Part shown: piece after piece, positions 25,170-34,732 of the stretch
Layout: each line of letters starts with the position of its first letter
Position numbering within the stretch: the stretch's first letter is position 1
Source: RYN-230 sp963711705
GTDB taxonomy: Bacteria > Actinomycetota > Actinomycetes > Streptosporangiales > Streptosporangiaceae
NCBI GenBank assembly: GCA_963711705.1
Contig: CAVQFM010000002.1
Coordinates: 1-64,000, forward strand
Direction: 5' to 3'
DNA length: 64,000 nucleotides
Notes under the pieces: generated by a model
The model's database searches: none
Told to the model about the DNA's origin: nothing
What the model saw: only the letters and a program-made list of their open reading frames with translations
Made by a program: the position numbers and the translations under genes

Positions 25170-26477
25170 ATGGTGACCGCCGTGGACCGCTGGCAGAACT
25201 GGGCGGGCAATCAGTCGGCCCGGCCCCAGCGGGTCATCACCCCGCGCTCGGCCGAGGAGGTCGCCGAGGCGGTCAAGCTGGCCACGCTGGACGGGCTGCG
25301 GGTGCGGATGGCCGGGGCCGGCCACTCTTTCACCCCGGTGGCCGTGACCGACGGGGTACTGCTGCGCCCCGGGGGGCTGCGGGCGGTGCGCACGGTGGAC
25401 GAGGCGGCCGGGCAGGTGACGGTCGAGGCCGGCTGCCCGCTGCGGGTGCTGAACGAGTACCTGGCCGGCCGGGGGCTGGCACTGGCCAACATGGGCGATA
25501 TCCAGGAACAGACGGTGGCCGGGGCGATCCAGACCGGCACCCACGGCACCGGCCGTGACCTGGCCAGCATCGCTGCCCAGGTGACCGCGCTGGAGATGGT
25601 GCGGGCCGACGGGAGCATCGTGACCGCCACCGCGGACTCCGATCCCGCGCTGCTGGCCGCGGCCCGGGTGGGGCTCGGCGCGCTCGGCGTGCTCACCGCG
25701 GTGACGTTCCAGGCGGTGCCGGCCTTCCGGCTGGAAGCCCGCGAGGAACCGATGCGCTGGGCCGAGGTCATCGCCCGGCTCGACGAGCTGACCAGCGAGA
25801 ACGAGCACTTCGAGTTCTACTGGTTCCCGCACACCGACGGCTGCCTGACCAAGCGGAACAACCGCACCACCGGCACGGCCCGGCCGCTGCCCGGGTGGCG
25901 GTACCGGCTCGACGACGAGTTCCTGTCCAACACGCTGTTCGGCGCGACGTGCCGGCTCGGCCAGCGCTACCCGGGCACGATCCCGGTGATCAACGGCATT
26001 GCCAGCAAGGCGCTGGGCGCCCGGCGCTACGTGGACACCTCGCACCAGGTGTTCACCAGCCCGCGCCGGGTGCGGTTCAAGGAGCAGGAGTACGCGATCC
26101 CGCGCGAGCACCTGGCCGGCGTGCTGGCCGAGATCCGTGGCCTGTTCGCCCGGCACGACTGGCGGATCAGCTTTCCCATCGAGGTACGGGTGGCCCCGGC
26201 CGACGACATCTGGCTGTCCACGGCCAGCGGGCGGCCGACCGCGTACATCGCCATCCACGTCTTCCACCGCACGGGCCATGAGGAGTACTTCCGCGCGGTG
26301 GAGGCGGTGATGACCGCGGTGGGCGGGCGTCCGCACTGGGGCAAGCTGCACACCCGCGATGCGGAGTACCTAAGCGGCGTGTACCCTGGACACGCCGATT
26401 TTGTCGCGCTGCGCAACGAGCTTGATCCGGCACGACGGTTCAGCAACCGCTACCTGGAACAGGTCCTTGGTTCCTGA
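25170..26477 (+). CDS. FAD-linked sugar-1,4-lactone oxidase (D-arabinono-lactone oxidase family)
   Basis: The 435-residue protein has an N-terminal FAD-binding PCMH domain: RPQRVITPRSAEEVAEAVKL, RVRMAGAGHSFTPVAVTDGV and GAIQTGTHGTGRDLASIAAQ, where the GxGHS motif usually carries a covalent-FAD His. A C-terminal ALO domain includes HFEFYWFPHTDGCLTKRNNR and GGRPHWGKLHTRD (HWxK motif), ending FVALRNELDPARRFSNRYLE. It oxidises an aldonolactone such as L-gulono- or D-arabinono-1,4-lactone with O2 or another acceptor. It is cytoplasmic, monocistronic and complete. Confidence 0.92.
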   Translation: MVTAVDRWQNWAGNQSARPQRVITPRSAEEVAEAVKLATLDGLRVRMAGAGHSFTPVAVTDGVLLRPGGLRAVRTVDEAAGQVTVEAGCPLRVLNEYLAGRGLALANMGDIQEQTVAGAIQTGTHGTGRDLASIAAQVTALEMVRADGSIVTATADSDPALLAAARVGLGALGVLTAVTFQAVPAFRLEAREEPMRWAEVIARLDELTSENEHFEFYWFPHTDGCLTKRNNRTTGTARPLPGWRYRLDDEFLSNTLFGATCRLGQRYPGTIPVINGIASKALGARRYVDTSHQVFTSPRRVRFKEQEYAIPREHLAGVLAEIRGLFARHDWRISFPIEVRVAPADDIWLSTASGRPTAYIAIHVFHRTGHEEYFRAVEAVMTAVGGRPHWGKLHTRDAEYLSGVYPGHADFVALRNELDPARRFSNRYLEQVLGS

Positions 26478-26623
26478 GCCGCCAGGCTCTGACCCGCAGC
26501 CAAGACAGGACGCACGCCATCCGGCCGTGCTTCCCGCAGGGTGAATGCACACGCCGATGATCGGCAGGCTACCCTCCGATCATGCGTCGGGACGCCTGCC
26601 CCGGCACTGCGCCAAGGGGATCT

Positions 26624-27340
26624 GTGGCTGACATCAACCCAGCGAAACCACCAACCGCGCAAGGCGGGCCTCCAGCCAAGCGGCGGTCCGGCAGCCCGCG
26701 GCCGCGGCGGCCTTCCCTGGGCGGCGGCGCCCCGGCCCAGGACCGGGAACTGCGCGCCCAGGGCCGTCAGACCGTGCAGAAGCTGCTGGAAGCGGGCCTG
26801 GCCGAGTTCGACGAGCGCGGCTTCACCGGGGTCCGGGTGGATGATGTGGTGCGCCGGGCCAAGACCTCGCACGGCACCTTCTACCTGTACTTCGCGAACA
26901 AGGACGATCTGTTCAAGGCGCTGCTGTCGGACGCGCTGGTCGATATGGCCGCGCTCGTTGACGAGTTCCCGGTGGTCACCCAGAACGACGCGGGGCGGGC
27001 CGCGCTGCGCCGGTGGGTCGGCGCGTTCTGCGACACCTATGCGGCGCACGCGTCGGTGATCCGGATTCTCAGCCAGGCGGAGGTCGTCGGCGAGGAAGTA
27101 TTCGGCGACGGGCTGCAGGTGATGTTCAAGCTGTCCGAGGCCATCACGCAGGGCATGACGGCCGCCGCCCGCACGAACGGCACCGAGGCCGCAGCCGGGC
27201 ACGCGGAGCTGACCGCGCTGGCCCTGCTGATGATGGTGGAACGGGTCAACTACCTGCTCACGGTCGAGGTCCGGCTGCCCCGGGACGAGATGGTGGACCG
27301 GCTGACCGCGATTATCTTCGCGGCCTTCCACTACTCCTGA
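26624..27340 (+). CDS. TetR-family transcriptional regulator
   Basis: The GTG at 26624 (AAGGGGA 4-5 bases upstream) gives 238 residues; an ATG at 26582 adds 14. A basic, Pro-rich tail of about 45 residues precedes the TetR domain: KLLEAGLAEFDERGFTGVRV, DDVVRRAKTSHGTFYLYFAN and KDDLFKALLSDAL, a textbook helix-turn-helix. The ligand-binding domain is all-helical and unassigned. A Na+/H+ antiporter follows 42 bp downstream on the same strand, so it may be co-regulated. The unusually long charged N-terminal arm may add non-specific DNA contacts. Confidence 0.92.
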   Translation: MADINPAKPPTAQGGPPAKRRSGSPRPRRPSLGGGAPAQDRELRAQGRQTVQKLLEAGLAEFDERGFTGVRVDDVVRRAKTSHGTFYLYFANKDDLFKALLSDALVDMAALVDEFPVVTQNDAGRAALRRWVGAFCDTYAAHASVIRILSQAEVVGEEVFGDGLQVMFKLSEAITQGMTAAARTNGTEAAAGHAELTALALLMMVERVNYLLTVEVRLPRDEMVDRLTAIIFAAFHYS

Positions 27341-27382
27341 TGTGCCCGGGCTGATCATGGCGGGCCTCCTGACGGCCGCGCC

Positions 27383-28993
27383 ATGACGGCGACGCAGGCC
27401 CTGGCGCTGCTGCTGCTGATCGCCGGGTCGTGCGCGATCGCCACCCTGGCCCGCCGCCGGGATGTGGCCGCGCCCATCCTCCTGGTGGTGGCCGGGCTGG
27501 CCGTGTCCTACCTGCCCGGGGTGCCGGAGTTCCGGCTCAGCCCGGACCTGATCCTGTTCGTGGTGCTGCCGCCGCTGGTCTACACGACGGCCCTGGAAAG
27601 CTCCTGGCTGAACCTGCGGGACAACGTGCGCACGCTCGCGCTGCTGTCCGTCGGGCTGGTGCTGTTCACCGCGGCCGCGGTGGCGCTGGGAGCCTGGCTG
27701 GCGGTCCCCGGGCTGCCGCTGGCCGCCGCGTTCACGCTGGGCGCGATCCTGTCCCCCACCGACGCGGTGACCACCGCGAGCATCGGGCGGCGGCTGCACC
27801 TGCCACGCCGCCTGCTCACCATCCTCACCGGCGAGAGCATGCTGAACGACGGCACCGCGCTCACCGTGTACGCGGTCGCGGTCAGCGCCGCCTCGGCCGG
27901 GGTGCCGACCCCCTCCCCGCTCAGCGACGCGATCAGCCTGGTCACGATCAGCGCGGGCGGGGTGGCGGTCGGGCTGGTGCTGGGCTTCCTGGTGCACCGG
28001 ATCCGGATGCGGCTGCGCGACCCGCTGGCCGAGAGCGCGCTGTCCCTCATCGTCCCGTTCGCCGCCTACCTGGCCGCCGAGTCGGCGCACGTGTCCGGGA
28101 TCCTCGCGGTCGTGGTGGCCGGCCTGTACCTCGGCCACCACGGCGGGCAGGCGCACTTCGCCACCCGGCTCCAGGAGGCGGCCGTGTGGCGGGTCACCAC
28201 GTTCGTGCTCGAGTCGGTCGCGTTCGCGCTGATCGGCCTGCAGCTGCGGCCGGTCCTGCGCGATCTTGGCGACCGGCCCGCGGGCCAGCTGCTGGCCGAC
28301 GCCGCGATCGTGCTGGCCGTAGTCGTGGTGGCCCGGATCGTCTGGGTGTACGCGGCCATCTACCTGCCCCGGCTGCTGCCCCGGATCCGGGCCCGTGATC
28401 CCGCGCCGCCCGGCCGGGTCACCCTGGTGCTGTCCTGGGCCGGGCTGCGCGGGGTCATCTCGCTGGCCGCCGCGGCGGCGCTGCCCGCCGACGTGCCCGA
28501 CCGCGCACTGCTGATCTTCCTGACGTTCTGTGCCGTGCTCGGCACGGTGCTGTTGCAGGGCCTGACCCTGCCCGCGCTGATCCGCGGCCTGGGCGTGGTG
28601 GCCGGGCCGGCCGAGGACCGGGCCGACATCCGGGCCGAGGCGGCGGCGCAGGAGGAGGCGGCCCAGGCCGGGCTGCGCCGGCTGGATGAGCTGGCCGCGG
28701 ACGACCCGGCCCAGGCGCCGCCCGAGGTGGTCGGGCGGCTGCGGCGGCTGGCCGAGAACCGGCAGGCCGCGGCCTGGGAGCGGCTGCACGGGAACCTCCA
28801 GCCCGGTGCCGGCGAGCCGCGGCACGCGGCGTTCCGGCGGCTGCGGCTGGAGATGACCGCGGCCGAGCGGGCCACCTTCATCCGGCTGCGCGACCAGCGG
28901 CAGATCGACGACGAGGTACTCGACAGCGTGCTGCGTGACCTGGACCTCGAAGAGGCCATGCTGTCGCGGGACGAGGTGGACGGCCCGGGCTGA
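27383..28993 (+). CDS. CPA1-family Na+/H+ antiporter
   Basis: The 536-residue protein has about 12 TM helices in its first 400 residues with the CPA1 core signatures LGAILSPTDAVTTASIGRRL, LTGESMLNDGTALTVYAVAV and VTLVLSWAGLRGVISLAAAA. It then has a cytoplasmic tail of about 120 residues rich in Glu, Ala and Arg with predicted helices (EEAAQAGLRRLDELAADD). It exchanges protons for sodium or potassium for pH and salt homeostasis. The essential Asp of GESMLND is present. It follows the TetR gene closely and lies 36 bp before guaB1. Confidence 0.94.
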   Translation: MTATQALALLLLIAGSCAIATLARRRDVAAPILLVVAGLAVSYLPGVPEFRLSPDLILFVVLPPLVYTTALESSWLNLRDNVRTLALLSVGLVLFTAAAVALGAWLAVPGLPLAAAFTLGAILSPTDAVTTASIGRRLHLPRRLLTILTGESMLNDGTALTVYAVAVSAASAGVPTPSPLSDAISLVTISAGGVAVGLVLGFLVHRIRMRLRDPLAESALSLIVPFAAYLAAESAHVSGILAVVVAGLYLGHHGGQAHFATRLQEAAVWRVTTFVLESVAFALIGLQLRPVLRDLGDRPAGQLLADAAIVLAVVVVARIVWVYAAIYLPRLLPRIRARDPAPPGRVTLVLSWAGLRGVISLAAAAALPADVPDRALLIFLTFCAVLGTVLLQGLTLPALIRGLGVVAGPAEDRADIRAEAAAQEEAAQAGLRRLDELAADDPAQAPPEVVGRLRRLAENRQAAAWERLHGNLQPGAGEPRHAAFRRLRLEMTAAERATFIRLRDQRQIDDEVLDSVLRDLDLEEAMLSRDEVDGPG

Positions 28994-29028
28994 CGAGGGC
29001 AGTGCGCCGCGGCGGGCACAATCGAGGA

Positions 29029-30465
29029 GTGCGATTCCTTACCGGGCAGGTGCCTGCTCACGACCTGACCTACAGCGACGTCTTCCTGGTCCCCGTCCGC
29101 TCCGCGGTGGAGTCCAGGCTCGACGTGTCCCTGGCCACCCAGGACGGCAGCGGGACGACCATCCCCATCGTGGTGGCCAACATGACCGCGGTCTCCGGGC
29201 GGCGGATGGCCGAAACCATCGCCCGCCGCGGTGGCCTGGCCATCCTGCCCCAGGACATCCCGGCCGACGTGGTCGCCGACGTGGTGTCCTGGGTGAAGAG
29301 CCGGCACCTGGTGCACGACACACCGATCACGCTGGGCCCGTCCGACACCACCGGCGAGGCGCTCGGGCTGCTGCCCAAGCGGGCGCACGGCGCCGTCGTC
29401 GTGATCGAGAACGGGCGGCCGGTCGGCGTGGTGACCGAGTCGGACTGCACCGGCGTGGACCGGTTCACCCAGCTCAGCCAGGTCATGTCCGCCGATCTGC
29501 TCACGCTGCCAGCCGGCACCGACCCGCAGCATGCCTTCACCGTGCTGCACGACGGCCGGCACCGGCTGGCGCCGGTGGTGGACGGGACGGGCCGCTGCGT
29601 CGGCATCCTGACCCGGACCAGCGCGCTGCGCGCCACGCTGTATGAGCCGGCCACCGACCCCACCGGCCGGCTGCGGGTCGGGGCCGCGCTGGGCATCAAC
29701 GGCGATGTGGCGGCCAAGGCCAAGCTGCTGCTTGACGCCGGGGTGGACCTGCTGGTGGTGGACACCGCGCACGGCCACCAGGACAAGATGCTCAGCGCGC
29801 TGCGCGCGGTCCGCGGCCTGGCCCCGCAGGTCCCGGTGGCCGCCGGGAACGTGGTCACGGCCGCGGGCGTCGCCGATCTGGTGGCAGCGGGCGCCGACAT
29901 CGTGAAGGTCGGTGTCGGGCCGGGGGCGATGTGCACGACCCGGATGATGACCGGGGTGGGCCGGCCGCAGTTCAGCGCGGTGCTGGATTGCGCGGCCGAG
30001 GCCCGCCGGCTGGGCGCGCACATCTGGGCCGACGGCGGGATCCGCCATCCCCGGGATGTCGCGCTGGCGCTGGCCGCGGGCGCGTCCAACGTGATGATCG
30101 GGTCGTGGTTCGCGGGGACCTACGAGTCACCCGGGGACGCGTTCCGCGACCCGGACGGCCGGCTGTACAAGGAGAGCTACGGCATGGCCTCGGCCCGCGC
30201 CGTGCGGCTGCGCAGCGCCACCGATTCCGCGTTCGACCGGGCCCGCAAGGAACTGTTCGAGGAAGGCATCTCCACCGCCCGGATGTACCTGGACCCGCGG
30301 CGGCCCGGGGTCGAGGACCTCGTCAACGCGATCACCGCCGGGCTGCGCAGCGCGTGCACCTACGCGGGTGCCACCGACCTGGCGGAACTGGCCGGGCGGG
30401 CGGTCGTCGGGGTGCAGAGCGCGGCCGGCTACAGCGAGGGAATGCCCCTGCCCACCAGCTGGTAA
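29029..30465 (+). CDS. guaB1: GuaB1-type IMP dehydrogenase-related protein (probable GMP reductase)
   Basis: From GTG 29029 the product starts VRFLTGQVPAHDLTYSDVFL, the family's usual beginning; a GTG at 29002 adds nine residues and has a better-spaced ribosome site, so the start is open. The 478-residue protein has an IMPDH/GMPR barrel split by two CBS domains (about 95-210: ITLGPSDTTGEALGLL..., LPAGTDPQHAFTVLHDGRHR). The catalytic loop is GVGPGAMCTTRMMTGVGRPQ with the nucleophile Cys, and ADGGIRHPRDVALALAAGAS follows. The mycobacterial GuaB1 homologue is reported to act as a GMP reductase, returning GMP to IMP; the CBS pair would be the purine-nucleotide sensor. Confidence 0.92.
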   Translation: MRFLTGQVPAHDLTYSDVFLVPVRSAVESRLDVSLATQDGSGTTIPIVVANMTAVSGRRMAETIARRGGLAILPQDIPADVVADVVSWVKSRHLVHDTPITLGPSDTTGEALGLLPKRAHGAVVVIENGRPVGVVTESDCTGVDRFTQLSQVMSADLLTLPAGTDPQHAFTVLHDGRHRLAPVVDGTGRCVGILTRTSALRATLYEPATDPTGRLRVGAALGINGDVAAKAKLLLDAGVDLLVVDTAHGHQDKMLSALRAVRGLAPQVPVAAGNVVTAAGVADLVAAGADIVKVGVGPGAMCTTRMMTGVGRPQFSAVLDCAAEARRLGAHIWADGGIRHPRDVALALAAGASNVMIGSWFAGTYESPGDAFRDPDGRLYKESYGMASARAVRLRSATDSAFDRARKELFEEGISTARMYLDPRRPGVEDLVNAITAGLRSACTYAGATDLAELAGRAVVGVQSAAGYSEGMPLPTSW

Positions 30466-30568
30466 AGCCTGGGATAGCCGCCCGGCGGGCCGCTCCGGCC
30501 CGGCCAGCCTGGGTCATCGCGGGCCGGCCAGGTCCGCATCGGCCGGGCCCGGCGGCTGCGAACCGTGG

Positions 30569-30997
30569 TCATTCCGTTGTAACTGACCGGGCGCTGCGCC
30601 GCCCGGCCGCGGAGAAGGCCGGCCCCTCGATGCCCCAGCTGATGATCCGCTGGGGCACAACGGCGAACCAGGCCGGGTCCCAGCCCTCGCCGAAGTGCTG
30701 CTCGCCGCCCTCGTCGTGGAGTTCGGCGGCTCCGCGGATGACGATCCCGCGCGGCGTCCACGGGTCCGTGCTGGCGAGGTCGTCGACCACGAACGCGATC
30801 TTCGGGTTGGCCTGCAGGTCGCGCCACTTCTTCGATTTGCTCAGGCCGTGACCGCCTATCTGGATGGTCTCCGACCCGGGATCGAGGCGGAAGCCGACCG
30901 GGGCGACGTGCGGCGCGCCGTCACTGCCGGCCGTCGCCATCCGGCCCAGCGGCTGCCCGCGCAGGTACTCGATTTCCTTGGCGGTGAACGGGCTCAT
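30569..30997 (-). CDS. PPOX-class F420-dependent oxidoreductase
   Basis: The second of two adjacent ATGs (30997) is preferred because GGAGG sits 5 bases before it. The 142-residue split-barrel protein reads FTAKEIEYLRGQPLGRMATA, DGAPHVAPVGFRLDPGSETI, SKSKKWRDLQANPKIAFVVD and TPRGIVIRGAAELHD, the pattern of pyridoxamine-5'-phosphate-oxidase-like F420 proteins. These use coenzyme F420 (or flavin) to reduce small substrates. The C-terminus (RIISWGIEGPAFSAAGR) also fits that subgroup. It converges on guaB1. Confidence 0.9.
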   Translation of the reverse strand: MSPFTAKEIEYLRGQPLGRMATAGSDGAPHVAPVGFRLDPGSETIQIGGHGLSKSKKWRDLQANPKIAFVVDDLASTDPWTPRGIVIRGAAELHDEGGEQHFGEGWDPAWFAVVPQRIISWGIEGPAFSAAGRRSARSVTTE

Positions 30998-31052
30998 CAT
31001 GACCTCCCTGATGAGTGACAGGATTCGGGTCAGCCGCGGCTGCCCCTTCGCG

Positions 31053-32519
31053 CTACGCCGCGGCAGGCGGCCCGAACCAGCTGGTCAGCGCGTCACGGAG
31101 CCCCGGCTGGGTCAGCTCGCCGGTCCAGCCGACATACCCGTCGGGCCGGATCAGCACGGCCGTGGGAGCAGTGACCGCGCCGAGTACCGGAAGCTCCCAT
31201 GGGCCAGCGTATTCAGCGTCGATCAGCTGGACCCGGTCCGCCCAGGGGGTGATGTCGAAGCCGCCGGGCTGGCCCAGGTTGAGCAGCAGCGGCCGGGCAT
31301 CATGCAGCAGGGTGAAGACCCGCAGCGGGCCGCTGGCGGTGACCAGGTCGAGATCGGGCATGCGGCGCCCGAGCAGCGGATGCCCGTCGCCGAGGTCGTA
31401 ATGAATGTCCAGGCCACTGATCATCGCGGCGATCCGCCTGCGCGGCTCGTCCATGCTCAGCAGCTCGGACATGGTGTCGCGCAGCGCGTCGATACGCCCG
31501 TCGGAGCGGGTGAGCGCGATCTGCGCGAGCGTGTTGCGCAGTACGCGGGCGGCGACCGGGTGCCGCTCGGCCTGGTAGGTATCCAGCAGGCTTTCCGGCG
31601 ACGATCCGCTGACCACCTGGGCCAGCTTCCAGCCCAGGTTCACCGCGTCCTGCACGCCGATGTTGAGGCCCTGCCCGCCGACCGGGTAGTGCACGTGTGC
31701 GGCGTCGCCGGCCAGCAGCACCCGTCCCTGACGGTAGGACGCCGCCTGCCGGGTCATATCGGTGAACCGGGAGATCCAGGTCGGGCTGTGCACCCCGTAG
31801 TCGGTTCCCCATACGGCGATGAGCGCGCGGCTGAGATCACCCAGGGTCGGCTCACCCGTCTGCCCGGCATACCGCTCAGTCACCACCACCCGTACCCGCT
31901 TCCCGTCTTCCAGCCGGCCCACGGCCTGAGTGCCAATGCCGTCATAGCGAATGCCCAGCTCGGGCTCTTCGCTCATCTCGGCCTCGGCGATCAGAGAGCT
32001 CACTGACGGGTCCCACCCGGGGAACTCGATACCGGCCGCCTGGCGGATCAGGCTGCGGCCTCCGTCGCACCCGACGAGAAAGCCCGCCCGCAGCGGCTGG
32101 CCGCCGGACAGCTCGACGTCGACGCCGGTGCCGCCCGGCGCGAAGCCCGTCACCTCACGTTCGCGGTAGACCGGCACCCCCAGCTCGCCGACCCAGCCGG
32201 CCAGGATCTCCTCGAAGCGGTTCTGCCACAGCGCGAGGGTGTAGTTGTGCCGGGTGGGAAAGTCGCTGATGTCCAACGGGATCCCGGAGTAGCCCACGCC
32301 CTGAGTCACCGGCCCCTGCGAGAGGAACCGGTCAGCGATGCCACGCTGATCGAGCACCTCAATGGTGCGTGAATGCAGCCCGCCCGCGCGCGAGCCCACC
32401 AGGTCCTGGCTGGCGCGCCGCTCGGCAATGGCAACGTCGATCCCGGCCAGCGCCAGCTCACCCGCCAGCATCATCCCCGTCGGACCGCCTCCGGCGATAA
32501 CCACCGCATGCTCGGTCAC
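31053..32519 (-). CDS. FAD-dependent aromatic monooxygenase (PHBH family)
   Basis: The GTG at 32519 starts VTEHAVVIAGGGPTGMMLAG, placing the Rossmann GxGxxG at the N-terminus as expected; a longer frame upstream has no family sequence. The 488-residue protein has FLVGCDGGRSLIRQAAGIEF (DG motif) and VLLAGDAAHVHYPVGGQGLN-IGVQDAVNLGWKLA (GD motif). A thioredoxin-like C-terminal domain common to polyketide aromatic hydroxylases ends the protein. It hydroxylates aromatic rings using NAD(P)H and O2, as in tetracycline, anthracycline or rifampicin modification. There are no pathway genes beside it, so the substrate is unknown. Confidence 0.92.
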   Translation of the reverse strand: MTEHAVVIAGGGPTGMMLAGELALAGIDVAIAERRASQDLVGSRAGGLHSRTIEVLDQRGIADRFLSQGPVTQGVGYSGIPLDISDFPTRHNYTLALWQNRFEEILAGWVGELGVPVYREREVTGFAPGGTGVDVELSGGQPLRAGFLVGCDGGRSLIRQAAGIEFPGWDPSVSSLIAEAEMSEEPELGIRYDGIGTQAVGRLEDGKRVRVVVTERYAGQTGEPTLGDLSRALIAVWGTDYGVHSPTWISRFTDMTRQAASYRQGRVLLAGDAAHVHYPVGGQGLNIGVQDAVNLGWKLAQVVSGSSPESLLDTYQAERHPVAARVLRNTLAQIALTRSDGRIDALRDTMSELLSMDEPRRRIAAMISGLDIHYDLGDGHPLLGRRMPDLDLVTASGPLRVFTLLHDARPLLLNLGQPGGFDITPWADRVQLIDAEYAGPWELPVLGAVTAPTAVLIRPDGYVGWTGELTQPGLRDALTSWFGPPAAA

Positions 32520-32757
32520 CACGACCCCCGTTTCCGTCGGTTCTGGGCTCGGCCAGCCATTCTGCGGCACGACCCGGGCCTTGCCGCAAGCCCCCCGGTG
32601 CGCTATACGTTGAGAGTGGCGGGGTGTTGGCAGTCCCCCCTTTCCGGTGTCGCGGGCTCCCGCGTCCAGGGCTTTCGGCCAGGTGGCGACTAGCACCGGC
32701 CCAGCTTCTCCCGCCCACCGCGGCCACCCCACGTTGCTTGGCTGCTCCGGATGCTGT

Positions 32758-32807
32758 GCCCACCCAGCACGCCGCCCGGCATCCCGCGCCCGCCGTGCTG
32801 GGTGGGC
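32758..32807. promoter_or_regulatory. 14-bp perfect inverted repeat in a divergent promoter region
   Basis: The arms GCCCACCCAGCACG (32758-32771) and CGTGCTGGGTGGGC (32794-32807) are separated by 22 nt. The element lies in the 341-bp spacer between the monooxygenase and the SMP-30 gene, 54 bp before the latter. It could be an operator or a 5'-leader hairpin. The rest of the spacer shows nothing recognisable. Confidence 0.6.
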
Positions 32808-32860
32808 GCACTAGGGTCGTGATCACGGTGCTGGCGGGGCTCTGGGTTGGGGTGGCTGAG

Positions 32861-33776
32861 ATGGCTGAATCAGCGGTCGAGTGGCAGGTGGCCGTGCCGG
32901 CCCGGGCCGAGCTGGGCGAGCGGCCGTTCTGGGATGTCGCGGCCGGCTGCCTGGGCTGGGTGGACATCCTGGCCGGCCAGCTGCACCGGTACCGGCCTGG
33001 CCTGGGCGACGAGGTGTTCCACACCGCCGGCGTCGCCGTCGGCGCGGCCGCCCCGCGGGCGGCGACCAGGGCTGGGGAGGCGGGCGCGGGGTACGTGCTG
33101 GCCGCCGCGGACGGATTCCGGCTGGTCGGCGCGGACGGCCAGGCAGCAGGCGGCCCGCTGCGCCCGCCGGGGATGGTGGCCGATGCCCGGTTCAATGACG
33201 GCGCCTGCGACCCGGCCGGCCGGTTCTGGGCCGGCACCGTCACCGCGGGCCGGCGGCCCGGGGGCGGCGCGCTGTACCGGCTGGACCCGGACGGCCGCAT
33301 CACGACCGTGCTGGCCGGGGTGACCGAGTCGAACGGGCTGGGCTGGAGCCCGGACGGCCGCACGTTCTACTTCATCGACTCGGGCGAGCCCCGGCCGCGG
33401 ATCCGCGCGTTCCCGTTCGACCTGGACTCGGGCACGGTCGGCCCGGCACGCGATCTGGTCCAGCCACCGGCTGGGCACGGCATCCCGGATGGCCTGGTGG
33501 TGGACGCCGAGGGGTGCCTGTGGGTGGCTTTCTGGGGCGGCCACACGGTGCGCCGGTACTCCGCCGGCCGGGGAGCTGCTGGCCGAGCTGCCGGTGCCGG
33601 TGTCCCAGCCGTCCTGCCCGGCGTTCGGCGGCCCGGATCTCGCCGATCTGTACCTGACCACGGCGTGGGAAGACATGACCGAGGTGCAGCGGGCCGCGGA
33701 ACCCCTGGCCGGGCACGTGCTGCGGACCCGGTACGGCGGCGTGGCCGGCCAGCCGCCCAGCACCTTCTCCGGGTAG
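32861..33776 (+). pseudogene. SMP-30/gluconolactonase family gene with a frameshift (possible sequence error)
   Basis: The reading frame from ATG 32861 (MAESAVEWQVAVPARAELGE) gives the SMP-30 propeller: GERPFWDVAAGCLGWVDILA, FNDGACDPAGRFWAGTVTAG (metal and substrate residues) and VTESNGLGWSPDGRTFYFID, then IPDGLVVDAEGCLWVAFWGG. At 33560-33575 (TCCGCCGGCCGGGGAG) the frame breaks, and the expected continuation SPAGELLAELPVPVSQPSCP and AFGGPDLADLYLTTAWEDM is found one base out of frame, ending at 33776. Removing one base restores a protein of about 304 residues. The family hydrolyses sugar lactones. Both halves are well conserved, so an error is plausible. Confidence 0.8.
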
Positions 33777-33872
33777 GACAGGGTTCTCTGGGCAGGCCAG
33801 CGGCTACTGGGCAGGCCACCGCTGGGCAGGCTGGCGGCGCTGGCGTGGCGGCGCTGGCGTGGCGGCCAGGTG

Positions 33873-34664
33873 TCAGGGCAGTTCTTCGGCCCCGACGCCG
33901 GAAATGGCCCCGGGGATGAGCGCGTGGTCACGCACCCAGCCGGCGATCCGGTCCAGCAGCGGCCCGGTGGCAGCCGACTCCGCGTGCCCGAACCCCGGCT
34001 CGATCCACAGTTCCTTGGGCTCCTGGGCCGCGCCGTACAGCCGGTGGCCATGATCCACCGGGAAGTACACGTCCTGGTCGCCGTGCACGATCAGCAGCGG
34101 AGTGGGTGAGACCAGCGCGGCCGCCTCATCCGGCGGCATCGGTACCGGGTTCCACCCGGCCGGGCTGATCCGGGTCTTCAGCAACGTCCTGGTGATCGCG
34201 CGGCCCAGCCTGCGCTCCACGGCCCAGTGCACCCGGCGCATCGGCACCGTGCCGCGGTAGTACCAGTGCCCCGGCCCGCTGACCGAGACGACGGCGTCCA
34301 CCCCGCCGATCAGCCCGGCGTGGCGCAGCACCACCGAGGCGCCCATCGAGAAACCGATGACAGCGACCCGGCGGTAGCCCAGCTCGCGGGCGTACCGCAC
34401 CGCCACATCGAGGTCCTTGATCTCCCGGTCGCCCAGCGTGGACAGCCCGCCGGACCGCCCGTGGCCGCGGAAGTCGAAGCTCACCACGCCGCCCGCCTCG
34501 CGGAGCTGGCTGGCCACCTTCCAGACCGCGCCGTGCTGCCAGGACAGGGTGAACCCGTGCGCCAGCACGAAGGCCAGGCCGTGATCTCCCGGCAGGTGCA
34601 CGGTGTCGATGGCGACCCCGTCGTCCGTCACCAGGGTCAGCGCCTTCACCACGGGTCCGCTCAT
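33873..34664 (-). CDS. Alpha/beta hydrolase
   Basis: The ATG at 34664 follows a GGGGGG stretch and begins MSGPVVKALTLVTDDGVAID. The 263-residue protein has the oxyanion region LAFVLAHGFTLSWQHGAVWK, the nucleophile elbow RVAVIGFSMGASVVLRHAGL (Ser), the acid in LLIVHGDQDVYFPVDHGHRL and the His in IEPGFGHAESAATGPL. All triad residues are present. The lid region contains WYYRGTVPMRRVHWAVERRL. It is probably an esterase or acyl hydrolase; substrate unknown. It is divergent from the LLM oxidoreductase gene. Confidence 0.9.
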   Translation of the reverse strand: MSGPVVKALTLVTDDGVAIDTVHLPGDHGLAFVLAHGFTLSWQHGAVWKVASQLREAGGVVSFDFRGHGRSGGLSTLGDREIKDLDVAVRYARELGYRRVAVIGFSMGASVVLRHAGLIGGVDAVVSVSGPGHWYYRGTVPMRRVHWAVERRLGRAITRTLLKTRISPAGWNPVPMPPDEAAALVSPTPLLIVHGDQDVYFPVDHGHRLYGAAQEPKELWIEPGFGHAESAATGPLLDRIAGWVRDHALIPGAISGVGAEELP

Positions 34665-34732
34665 GCCCCCCATTCTGCGCGACGGCGGGTGCCACCGGCG
34701 CTGGGCTGTAGAGTCCACGTCGGAGGTGGCAC

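Noticed and set aside
26450..28825. Long minus-strand frame opposite the TetR and antiporter genes
   Set aside because: Same shadow pattern; no motif, no ribosome site, and the plus-strand genes are unambiguous.
33776..33872. Short GGCGGCGCTGGCGT repeats after the SMP-30 gene
   Set aside because: Only two close copies of low-complexity GC sequence; no symmetry or function evident.
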